The position numbers and the translations under genes were made by a program. The notes beneath the pieces are model-generated. The model searched no databases, was not told the origin of the DNA, and was given only the letters and a program-made list of their open reading frames with translations. A stretch of DNA of 64,000 bases. It comes from Cryptomeria japonica. Its lineage: Eukaryota > Streptophyta > Pinopsida > Cupressales > Cupressaceae. How positions within the stretch are numbered: position 1 is the stretch's first letter; each line of letters opens with the position of its first letter. Of this stretch, positions 33,405-44,264 are shown in pieces. The DNA lies in the NCBI RefSeq assembly GCF_030272615.1, contig NC_081412.1:691992083-692056082 (forward strand), read 5' to 3'.

Positions 33405-34487
33405 TAAGTAACATATAATTGGCATATTAAATGTTCAATTACAACAAATCTATCACCAATCTACTGAAAATATACACAACAATTAAATGTATTGTAATAA
33501 ATGTAAGATTCCTAATAGAGGTATCAAAATTTTGAGTTCATTTCCTCTATGATTATTTTTGTACATAGATAATTTTCTTTAATCTACAAACCAAATCCCC
33601 CTTTCCTTTAACCATGAAGTTCTCTAGTTGAGAAATATAGATTGTCTTCATTGTCTCCATATAAGAACACTATCCTATGACCAATCTCTTCCACTCAAAT
33701 ATCAAAGAAATTGACAATAAATTAAAAAAAAATCTAATTGAAATTTATCTAGCAATTAAGAATAATGTCACATTGAAATTTATTCCTTTTAACCTTGGAA
33801 TTCTCTTTAGCCATCAAGTACTTTGTATTTTGTATTTGATGTTTTGAGTTGAACTTCATTTTAAATCCACATTTACAACTAATGAGATTCAATTAACTTG
33901 TCAATATTATGTGTCGTGTTCTTGTCTGAAGCCACCATTTTTTCATCCATAGCCTTCTTACAAGATTATTCTCTTTCGATTCAAATACCCTTTTCATAGT
34001 TCTAGTACTATCACCACTAACATGTTATACAAAGAGAAAAAAAAACATCATGTTAGTTTTACCTTTCTTATGGTCTTTTTATTGTAGCTTGTTAACATAA
34101 CATGTCCTTGTTTATCTAGACTTAAAAACCCCTTTCAATTTTCAAACTTTTTAAAAAATTTAATTTGATTTTTATTGTGTTTAATTTGATTTAAAATGTA
34201 AGTTTTAATAATTTGTCACATTTTAAAGTTGTGGTTTAAAAGATTCAATTTATTTCAATATTTATTGTTAAAATTGAGTCTATTGTTGATTTAATTTTTT
34301 TTTTACTCCTATCCAGTTTTGAATCTAACTATTAACTAATTGAATTTCTATAAAATTTAGATTTGATATACTTATATAAATTAATTAATATATTATTAAA
34401 AAAGATTTGTAATCAAAATGAATTAAAGAGTTTTTTTGGGATCTAACATGCTTTAGGATGATATATTCTTCTATTTCATATTATTAG
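33405..34487. repeat. Duplicated block A, first part
   Basis: AT-rich noncoding DNA matching 47200-48650 in the same orientation, roughly 90% identical by eye in the best stretches. Block B contains a 334-bp LINE-plus-duplication gap that is absent here (empty site at 34259-34265). The block is interrupted at 34487 by a solo LTR. Confidence 0.85.
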
Positions 34488-36242
34488 TGATGCTCTACAA
34501 AATGGGAAGGTTAGTCATGATAACAAAACAACACAAACAACAAGAAAGCCAATTTGTTAGTGTTAGAAATCATAAGAAAAACACTTTCCTAAACAAGCAT
34601 ATCAAGAAACACACTACAAAATAGATAAAAAGCATAATAAATCTACAAAATGTAGCCAAACATCTCCATATGCTCTCTACCATGTTGGTAGCTTCTCCTT
34701 CCTTGTTCCTCTCCTCTCCAAGTTCCAAATTAGTGTAGCTCTCAGCAGCTTTTTGCACTATGGATGCCTTATGGAGGTTCAAGATTGAAAAATGATTAAT
34801 CTAAATGCTATGCAAGTGTAGATAGTGATGCTATGAAAAAGCTCTATGCTAATACTACTATAGTAACAATACTCTAGTGCTTCCTTCTTTGCTTGAGGAG
34901 AAGGGTTCTATTTATAGAAGAAATAGGGAAATGAAGGGTTAAGATTGAACAATCTTAACAAGGGTTAGGATTGAAAGATATTCAATCCATGTGAGACTTT
35001 CAACCCAATCCCATGTTGACAAGTGTCACCATGAGGAGGCTTGAGAGGAGAGATAAGGAGCATTAAATGCTTGAGGGGACATGATGGTTACCCTAGGGGG
35101 TTGGGTTAGGGTTAGGTTAATGGATATTCCTTTTATCCAAGGGATAAATGAATGTGCAAGGGTTAAATGGTTACCTTAGTCAAAGAAATAAATGATTTGA
35201 AGAGACCCATGAGTCAAAAGGATGGTTAAGTTAGAGGAAAGTCTCTAACCAAAGGTAAAAGGTGAGTTAACCATAAATGGTTATGTAAGAGTCTTTAATG
35301 ATTTGGAAGACTTTAGAGGTTAACCATTTGAAGACATAAAGCCTTTAATGGTTATTGAAGACTTTGGAGGTTTTTGAGAAGTGACTTCCTTTTATTTAAG
35401 AATGTGACAATGATTAAGATAGGATTAGGCTAATTAGAAGGAGTTAGAAGAATCTAGAAGGGATTTAGGCATGCAAGTGGATTTTGTAGGAGAATGCAAG
35501 TGGGAGGAATTTTAGGATTTTCAATTGAAATAAAATCATTTATTTCAATTAAATGGTGTAATTTGCATTTGGATAGATATTTGAATAAATATTAATTTAT
35601 TTAAATGTGAATGTGAATTTTGGATTTAAATAAATCTTAATTTATTTACATGAGAAAAAAGGAAGATAGAGCAATTAAATGCTTGAAGACTTTGAGGGAA
35701 ACCATTAAAGGCTTAAGAAGACTCTAGAAGGAAGCCATTAAGTTTGAAGACTTTAAGGGAAACCATTAAAGGTTTGAGAAGACTCTAGAAGGAATCCATT
35801 AAGTTTGAAGACTTTAAGGGAAACCATTAAAGGTTTCAAGTGGGTCAGGATTAATAGGATTTTAAATAAATAATTTATTTAAAATAGTTGTGCAACTTGC
35901 ATTTGTAGGAAAATGCAAGTGGGTGGAGGATAAAGGTGATTTAAATAAATGTTAATTTATTTAAATGTGAGAGATGGGATTTTGGGGGATTTAAATAAAT
36001 ATTAATTTATTTAAATGTGAGAGAAGATTTAATTAAACAAATATGATTTATTTATTTATTTAATGGTCTGAATTTGGTTAAGTGAATTAAATCAAATAAA
36101 TTCAATAATTTATTTAATTAATAGGAGAAGAGGGAAGATGAATTAATTAAATATTAATTTAATTAATTATTGATTGATGGTTAAATAATCAAATAAATAC
36201 TAAATATTCATTTAATTAAGTGGACAGATTAATGTGACTACA
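34488..36242 (-). mobile_element. Solo LTR Z (1755 bp)
   Basis: Plus-strand ends tgatgctcta and tgactaca, flanked by an exact 5-bp duplication attag (34483-34487 and 36243-36247). A minus-strand TATAAATA box near 34910 and AT-rich near-palindromes at 35520-36220 resemble the E5 LTR layout, so minus orientation is likely. There is no internal region, so it is best read as a product of LTR-LTR recombination. The 70-codon ORF at 34570-34782 is not convincing. Confidence 0.75.
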
Positions 36243-36247
36243 ATTAG

Positions 36248-37458
36248 TACTTGTTGTTAGGCTAGTACCATTGCAATTGGTTGTACCCAATTTTCATTAA
36301 CTCATTATTATTGAATAATAACATAATATAATATAAAAAATTATTAATATAGCGATAAAAATTATAAAATAGTAATTTAATGTTTAAAATAAGAATATTC
36401 TAATAATTAAAGTACTAATATTGATAATAATATTAAGTCAACAATATAATACATTAGTAATTAGAATAATAAAAATAATAATCTAATAATTTTGACATTA
36501 ATGGTATAAAATTAATGTTTTTATAATACAAATAAAATATAAGATTAGATTATACAAAATAATAATATTTAAAAAAATAATGCAATGAATATCCAAAAAA
36601 CAATATAATGAATATTAATACAATCTAATATAAATAAAAATTGTTCTCACTTTCCTCTCTTTTGCTACAACAAATATTTAAATTTTCTTTACTACTATTA
36701 AGGTATAATTTTTTATCTGTTCACAAATCACATTCTCAAATAAATATTAAATTTTAGAAGAGTTATAGTATTCTTAATTGAAAAAAATTAATTAAATTGA
36801 TTTTATATAATTAATTGAATGATTATTTTAATTAATCTCTTCTATTTGCTAATTGTTTGAAAAAAAAAATTTGATTACTATACAAATAAGGTTAGGATTA
36901 TAGTTCAATTAGGGTAGATTTATAGCTTAGTGTTACAACTTAATTAGGAGTAGGGTTCAATTAGGGTTATGACAATGATTCAATTAGTGTTTAATTAAAG
37001 CTATAAAATAAATTTTTGAGTTAGGGTTAAATTATGGTTATAGTTCAAACATGGTTAGGGTAAGGATTTAATTAGGGCAAGGGTTAGGTAAAGTTAAAAA
37101 TTGGAGTTAGGGTTGAGGATCAATTAGACTTATATGTAAAAAAGTTCATTTAGTGCTAGGGTTAAATTATTGTTAGGATTCAAAGAGGTATTGGAATTAG
37201 AGACATGACTTTTATTAGAGTTAAAATAGGATTAGTGCTCAATTTGGGTTAGGGATTATTATGTGTTAAATTTAGGATTCAATTAATTTATAATTAACAT
37301 TCAATTAGTATTATAGTTAGGGCTAAATAAGATTACAACTTATTTAGGGTTAGGATTCAATTAAAGTTACGTTACAAAATTATTAATCTCTTCTATTGCT
37401 AATTAATTGCAAAAAAACATACTCAATTACTATTACAAATCTAAGTGGCAAGTGCTAG
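36248..37458. repeat. AT-rich tract with degenerate telomere-like repeats
   Basis: 36250-36880 is extremely AT-rich without genes. 36880-37380 repeats variants of ttagggttcaattagggtta at irregular 20-40 base spacing. The ttaggg cores resemble plant telomere repeats (TTTAGGG), but the spacers argue against true telomeric DNA. The tract has no counterpart in block B. Confidence 0.6.
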
Positions 37459-37486
37459 CCACTACATTAACAATTTTTTTTTTTAA

Positions 37487-37739
37487 TAAGTAAATAGCTG
37501 CATAGGGGTAGCACCCTTGTATTAAACAAAAAGGAGGATACAAGGCCTGAATCAAAAAGAGCGGTAGGGGGAAAGAATCAGGAAGAAAACCCCCTACCAT
37601 AGCTCAAGTCTAAGACAAGAAAGACTAGCTTTGAGGGATGGAATAGTACAAACATAAACCAACCTCTTACAAAAATAGAGGTTTAAAAACATACAAGATC
37701 AAAAAGCAGAGAGACTGGAGGGCCTAGTGACAACTGGAG
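37487..37739 (-). other. LINE-1 3' UTR with stem-loop near the tail
   Basis: Noncoding end of LINE-1. Just before the A tail the minus strand reads GGGTGCTACCCCTATGCAGC, where GGGT/ACCC can form a short hairpin. LINE-2 ends with a comparable GGGTCGACGCCC, followed by CGCTGC and A-rich sequence. Confidence 0.55.
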
Positions 37740-38621
37740 TCAAAGAGAGTCTTCAAAAGAATCATTCGCTAGTGCATTAGCCGCATCCAGAACAATGGGA
37801 CATTCCGTACCACAATTCGAATGAGCAGTCGATTCTGCCTTCTCCTTTGGGAGCCGGTAGTCATCTGGGATCCACTCTTCGCCCAACCCAAAACCCCAGT
37901 CATTTCCATCCACCAAATCTCCATTTTCCAAAATACCAAAGTCATCGATAACCGCAATATTTTCATCACAAAGAAATTTTGCTCACCATTCCGAAGTGAA
38001 ACCGCTTTGTATGCCAGCCCCTTTAAATGGAAAATCAATGTTCCTGGAGATGCCAAGCTAGGTTTCTTGGAGAGACTCGAAATCTAGAGAATTAACAATC
38101 ACAAGCTTCTTAACCTCTGCTCCATTGCCTAGCGACATATAGTAGTTTTGGGGTAGCGGAATTCTAAGATTGGCATCAATATTGTCTAATACAATATCTA
38201 TTTCCCCCAACAAGTGATGCTTAAACATCATTTGTGTTAACAGTTTTTCTTTCTGCTTAGTAGTGCCCATGTAAATTATCATTTCAAGAAAAAAGGTTGG
38301 GATATCGGCGTTGGCTCTATCCCTGTGATACGCCATGAGGAATTCCTTTCCTAGAATCCTCTTAACACTATGGAGAATGAGAGGATGCCAAGAGAAGAGG
38401 ACCTCTTGCAGAAGTTTGTTCGTGATTTCACCCAGGAAAGCCATTTGGTGACAAGTAGCTTCAAGGAGGATTGGGGTCTCCATAGCGAAACGCCAAAAAG
38501 AAAAGAAATTGTTTGATGGAAAGAAGGGTATGCCATTGTTAAATAGCGTGACATCAAACCAGAGAATACAACACCTTGCAAGCAATTCATACCCAATAAA
38601 TATCCAGTATCCACAAACCAT
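37740..38621 (-). pseudogene. 294-codon frame downstream of LINE-1 RNase H, unknown
   Basis: A single minus-strand frame runs from 38621 to 37740 with one stop near 38057. Visible parts include NNFFSFWRFAMETPILLEA, HHLLGEIDIVLDNID and an acidic end (DDFGILENGDLVDGNDW, then ECPIVLDAANALAND). It lies between RNase H and the 3' UTR, where L1-like plant LINEs usually have only a UTR. It could be a C-terminal extension of ORF2, an extra ORF of this LINE family, or a captured host exon. I do not recognise it. Another 105-codon frame overlaps at 38351-38668. Confidence 0.5.
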
Positions 38622-39075
38622 CTATGCCAGAGCTCCTCAACTTGGTGTCGATCGACTTTAAGCATCAAGTGATTGAAAACAAATCATGAGAGAATCTAGT
38701 CATGACTATATGTTAAAGTACACTTATATTTAATTGCCCCGAGGCCAAAACCGACACTAATCAATGATGTCAGGAAAGCGTCACATCACGTTGGTGAGAA
38801 GAGACCATAATAAGTAAATAGGGCAAATGGTTGATCTCTCCACCGGAAACCATGACCGGGGGTAAAGCGGCTACCAGGGAGCAAAGAAGCAATTTTCTCC
38901 ATAGCCAGAAGTTGTGGAATGAACCGGAGAGTGCACAACCATCAATAGAGCCCCTAAACGGAGAGCGAGGATAGCATGTCAACTGGTGGAACCAATGCCA
39001 CATCACCAACCAGCCCCCAAAAAACATCATCGGTGAATAATCAGGCGGGATCAGCTATCGCTATGGCCAATTTAG

Positions 39076-40097
39076 TGTTGATTTTGGTATGGTTTTGTCA
39101 TTGATGTCAACACCTGCTAAATACACCTACTTTGGAGATCTAGCAACATTCACTGGTATATGGTTAACCAACAGGATATAATGTTCACCGATACCTGCAA
39201 TGACATGGAAGACACTTGGTAATGTCGAAGATATCATATGGACACTTTTCCTTGAAGTAATATCATTGGTATATTTTTATTTGCATATTTGCTTTTATCG
39301 ACAAATAGGTCTAGGTTATCTAGGGTTACACCGATAGGTTTATCTTTTCTAGATTAGCATGGCATGCTATGAAGATGATTTATTATTGTTATAAAAGCAT
39401 TAAGCCAACATGTTCAATCGGTTATTGCATCAGATATTGTATTATTTGTAAAATGTTTTATTATAATATCTTGTAGAGCCGACCTACTAAAATTGGTCTT
39501 AGGGTATGGTATAAATGTAAGATCTTATTTGTAAAATCAAGTATGGAATGTGAAAAAGAATTGTAAAAAGGTATATGAGAGATTAAGCTGAGGTATACAC
39601 AAAGACATCATTTGAAGGTGAAGTTAGGTTTTTGTAGAAGCATATCAGCATTACACCGGTACTGAATCCAGCATATGAAGATGCTATTTTGTACAGTACA
39701 TTCTCATTGGATTTAACCATCCAACTGTAGTTAGTGTGACTCCCATTTGTGTTTGAGTAGTGAGCTCTAGGCTATTGGCCTTTCTACATGTGCAGACCCC
39801 TCTTTGTACACTTACTATCTGCAGTAATATCATCTGATTGTGGGTAAGGTTTCCCACCGTGGTTTTTCCCCTTATAGGGTTTCCATGTACAAATATTTGT
39901 GTCATGTGTTATGGTTGACTTTGTGCTTATGTTTCATGCATTAATTCTTACTGGTAGAGCATTTCGTATTAACACTGTTTACTGGCACATTTAACTGTCT
40001 TACCAGTATTAAGCATTAAGTTGGTTAATAAGATTTTGGTTTGAATTTATTGGACAACTGATTCACCCCCCCCTCTCAGTTGTCCCTAGGACCTACA
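39076..40097 (+). mobile_element. Solo LTR S (1022 bp) inside LINE-1
   Basis: Starts tgttgattttgg and ends acctaca, with an exact 5-bp duplication tttag on both sides (39071-39075 and 40098-40102). It carries a copia-type module (39851-39890, ggtttttcccc with ggtttccatgta) that is also present, in opposite orientation, in the E6 and X LTRs. No internal region remains. Confidence 0.88.
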
Positions 40098-40694
40098 TTT
40101 AGAAAGTCTATAAGCTTCACCATTACCTTCCCTATAGGTGTGGCTAACCTGAAATTCCTCAAAGGTATCTAGCAGCGCCAAGATCGGTTGAAGCCACTGG
40201 TTAAGACAGAAACTAGGGATCCTATTACAGTGGATCACATTAATAACATTTAATGAGTCTCCCTCCAAATGAATTCTCTACACCCCTAGCTCCTTCCCTA
40301 ATTGAAGACCTCTGAAAGCCACTCTGAATTCTGCTTCATTATTAGTGGCCACACCAATCTTTTCAAAGATTTTTTTTAAACAAAGACCATCAGAGTCCCT
40401 CAGAATACAGCCAACTCCACTTTGACCCGGATTTCTTGCAGACGCACCATCAAAGTTTACCTTGCACCACCCAACCTCTGGCGCATCCCATTTCACCCCC
40501 ACTCTTGGATTGATTTGATCAACCGGGGTACCCAGTTCGAAGATGGGAGGGATGAGGAGGTTTGGAAAAACTAGCTTAATCTTACAATCCCAGTCCATGA
40601 ACAAATTTTTCTTTAATGATTTGGATTGCACAACCTCATTCAGGAGTTCAGTCAGACAGTTCTCTATTTTCCCACAAAGAGACAATAGGCTCAT
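40098..40694 (-). pseudogene. LINE-1 RNase H
   Basis: The RVT_3-type RNase H of plant LINEs: VNFDGASARNPGQSGVGCILRD, then TNNEAEFRVAFRGL with the conserved acidic residues, then after a stop near 40277 EGDSLNVINVI and HTYREGNGEAYRLSK. The last segment normally contains an Asp (xNxxAD) but reads GEAY here. The domain is cut right after this by solo LTR S. It would remove RNA from the RNA:DNA hybrid. Confidence 0.85.
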
Positions 40695-40739
40695 TTCTTT
40701 ACCCTAGAAGATTTCGCGGTTCCTTTCTTTCCAAATTTC

Positions 40740-40976
40740 CTAGATCAGAAGAGATGGGAGGATAAAAGGCAAATCAGCAAAAACAACCTTACCTGCCGAT
40801 TTAGGCCATTGCAAAAACCAGTTGTCTACCCCTGTTGGGAAGGGGCCAAAGATTCGTAGTTTACCCATGAAATGCCACCAGTAGTGACTGGAGAATTTGC
40901 AATGGAGAAGAAGATGATCCATAGTCTCTTCCTTTTCCAAACATAAAGGACATCTGCCGGGTCCATTGATACCCAT
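40740..40976 (-). pseudogene. LINE-1 zinc-binding domain (zf-RVT)
   Basis: RCPLCLEKEETMDHLLLHCKFS is the CxxC...HxxxxC signature of the zf-RVT domain that joins reverse transcriptase and RNase H in plant LINEs. All ligands are present. Stops and frame changes lie on both sides. Confidence 0.82.
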
Positions 40977-43290
40977 TGACTAGAGCCTTTCTTGAGTTAA
41001 GATTTTTCTCTGACAAGTCATCCAGGAAAAGGAGCCCACTTTGGGAAGGAGATGTTGATGCCAAAAAAGATTAAAAGGCCAGTCTTGTTTGTCGATAGAT
41101 GCTTCTTTCAGTTTATAACCAAAATATTCTTTGTATTTGCCATCGGAGGAGCTGCAACACCGAATAATGTCCTTATCAGGGGAAGGGAAAATAAACCTTT
41201 TGTTGAGAATGTCAGTAAATAGGTCCTTCTGATGCTAATCCAAGTCTAGCTGATCCAAAGAGTTCCATTTCCATTTGGAAATACCATTTTCTTGGATCAG
41301 ATAACCATAATCACAGATATTGTGCCCCTAAAGGCGACAGGTTTCTGCCATAATAGGTTGCAGAGAGGGGTTGTGGCATAGGGTAGCATCACTAGACCAA
41401 GAATCAAACCAAAAGGAGGCATCTCTGCCATTCCTGACATCCGAGGTAACCTGATCACTGATGATTTCCCTATTGTCCATAATGAAATTCCAGATAGCCG
41501 AGCCTCTAGGAGGATTGTTGATAGTCAAAATCATTTTATGCTCCAAGGAATCCAAATATTTATGTTTCAAGAGCCTTACCCATTTTTGCTTCCTATCGCT
41601 ATAGATATCCCAAACCAACTTAGCATCCATTGCTAAATTCATAATTGAGATTTGGTGAATGTCAGCACCTCTTGCCTTTTTTGGTTGGCAGATCTTTTTC
41701 TAGGCTATCAAAGGGAATTTACCTTTGTCATCCAAACCATTCCAAAGGAAGTTTCTCATTAGAGAAATTAATTCATCTTCAATTGCCACCAGTAATCTCA
41801 GGCAAGCCATGGAAAAAACCCGTAGCTCTGAAAGAACCGATTTTTTCATAGTAAGCTTCCCAACAGAGGATAACTACTTGCCTTTCCAAGATGCAAGTTT
41901 GGATTTGCACTTATCAATAAGATGCTTCTAGTAGTGAGATCTGTTGCTACCAATGAAGAGGGGAGTACCAAGAAACTTCCTAGGGAAGTTAGTGACTCTG
42001 AGATTAAGAATCCTTGATAATACAACTTGTAGGTTAAGCGGGGTGCTGACAAAAAATACTTTAGATTTATGCCAGTTGATTTTCTGCCCAGATGCCAAAC
42101 AGTAATCATCAAGGCATGATTTAATAGTTCTAGCTTCCCTCCTACAAGCTGAACCAAACAGTATGGTGTCATCAGCAAACTAGAGATGAGTCATTTTTTC
42201 AACCCCTGTTGCCACATTAACTCCAACCCAACGGTCATCTTGCTGAAGAGCTCTAATAGATCGACCTAGAGCTTCAGCCATTATGATAAACAAAAAAGGT
42301 GATACTGGATCACCTTGTCTGATTCCTCTTGTCAAAGAGAAAAAACCATGGGATGAGCCATTAACTAGAACAGAGAATTTGGGGGAAGAAAGACAACTGG
42401 TGACCTAAGTGAGCCATTCCTTGCAAAAACCAAATTTATTAAGAACATCAAATAAAAAAACCCTATCCACTATGTCATAAGCTTTCAGGATGTCCAGTTT
42501 TAGAACCATACAGGAGTCCTTGGTTTTCCTGGTTGTGTGAAGCATTTCATGAGCAACGATAATGCCTTCCACAATGGATCTTCCAGGGGCAAAACTGCTT
42601 TGGTCATTTGATATAATGTGATTAAGGAGGGGTTTCAATTTGTTAGCTATGATCTTTGTTACAATCTTATATACAGTGTTGTATAGAGCAATGGGCCTAA
42701 AGTCACTCATATGTTGTGGATTTTGCTTCTTCGGAATTAGAGTCAAAAAGGTGTGATTGAAAGCCCCTAACATAGTCATCTTCTTTCTTGATTCTTATAC
42801 TACAAGATGTAGATCTCGAGCAATGATGTCCCAGAAATGATAGAAGAAAGCAGTAGGGAAGCCATCTGGGCCAAGAGTCTTATCTGGTTTCAGCTGGAAT
42901 ATGGTAATCCTTACCTCATCAATTGAAATAAGAGTACAGAGAGCTATATTTTGATTACCAGATATAACAGAAGGGATTGAGTTCAGAATTTTGGTTCTTG
43001 CTTCATGATTGATCTGATGGACCCAATTCAACAAAGTCAAAGAATCTTATAGCTTCTTGCACAATGTCCTCATAATTCCTGATAGTAACTCCTTCCAGTC
43101 TCGTAATCTCCGATATTTTGTTTCTATTTCGATAGGCAATGGTCGATCGGTGGAAGAATTTGGTGTTTTTGTCACCTTCCTTAAGCCATAACTCCCTTAA
43201 TTTTTTACACCAATGAATTTCCTCACACTGAAGGATTTCATTTAGGTCAGACTTGAGAGAATTTTCTTTGATAAATAGATCCTCAGTCAT
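40977..43290 (-). pseudogene. LINE-1 reverse transcriptase
   Basis: Segments in several frames cover a non-LTR reverse transcriptase: KLRELWLKEGDKNTKFFH at the N-terminus, KPDKTLGPDGFPTAFF, LTLIPKKQNPQHMSDFRPIA, SSFAPGRSIVEG, LKLDILKAYDIVDR, GIRQGDPVSPFLFI and the active site FADDTILFG at about 42160-42179. The active-site aspartates are retained, but a TAG stop (42180-42182) lies directly before FADD. The thumb region continues to about 41000 (WDIYSDRKQKWVRLLKHKYL). It would prime on nicked target DNA and copy the LINE RNA. Confidence 0.87.
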
Positions 43291-43434
43291 TCCAGAAGTG
43301 ATAACAGAGCTGGTTAAGTTTGCCAGTTCAACCTTAATTCTTCATTTCTCCATATGAATATTTTTGAAATGGCTCTTATTCCAATCTTTGAGCTTGACCT
43401 TAATATACTTGAGCATTTTATTGAGAATGAGAAG

Positions 43435-44259
43435 TCACGAATAATTCCCAAAAACTGGTTCATTCCACCAAGCGGTTATAAGGTCATATAGTTCAGGCAC
43501 TCTGAACCACATTTTCTCAAACCAGAACAGGGTGCCTCCCTCCGCTTGACCCAAGGTGACCTCCAGACAGATCAGGTAGAGATCTAATCCGATAAGCGGG
43601 AGAATCGACGATTCTAAGGCTAAATTTTGTCCTAACCACTCACCAGAGATAAGAAACCGGTCAAGCTGTTCAACAATATTAGTAAAACCTGCTCTCCGAT
43701 TCGTCCATGTGAAAATACCATTTTTCGGAACAATGTCTAAAAGGTGATTCTGCTCAACAAAATCCAAAAAGTCCTTCTAGGACGTACCAGTTCTTTGAAT
43801 ACCCCCACTTTTCTCAATGCCAGAGAGGATCGCATTGAAGTCCCCGGCTACCATGCAACTACCATCGGTAATATTGTTTAGTCTGCTGGATAAGAGAGCC
43901 TAGAGAGCTCGTTTATCATCGACAGTAGATGGTCCGTACATATTGAAAAGATTGAAATTCTCATTCCGTCCAAGAATGGTAACCGAGCAGTGTTGCCAAT
44001 ACTTATCTTCCCCTACAAGTGAGATCTTAACATTCAATGGGTTCCAAATGATACCCAAGCCACCAGAGGATCCATCCGATTGCCTAAAAATCCCATTCCA
44101 CTATTTCCAAACTCTCATTTTAGCAGCAGTCTCAGTCATACTCCATTTAGTTTCCTAAAGTAGTCAAATATCTCCTTTAGTTTCATCAATCTGACTCTTA
44201 ATCAAGCACCATTTGTCAGGGGCATTGATGCCCCTAACGTTCCAAGATAGGAGTTTCAT
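43435..44259 (-). pseudogene. LINE-1 AP-type endonuclease, start of ORF2
   Basis: ORF2 begins with ATG at 44259 and reads MKLLSWNVRGINAPDK, the hallmark start of plant LINE endonucleases of the exonuclease-endonuclease-phosphatase fold. Further landmarks are GGLGIIWNP, NLFNMYGPS, VAGDFNAIL and GIFTWTNRRAG, then QLDRFLISGEW. At least four in-frame stops occur (for example soon after KGDI). The enzyme would nick the target DNA; the long duplication flanking LINE-1 is the product expected of that process. Confidence 0.87.
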
Positions 44260-44264
44260 TGCTC

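Noticed and set aside
34570-34782. 70-codon minus-strand ORF with a hydrophobic end
   Set aside because: It lies wholly in solo LTR Z, with no supporting signal.
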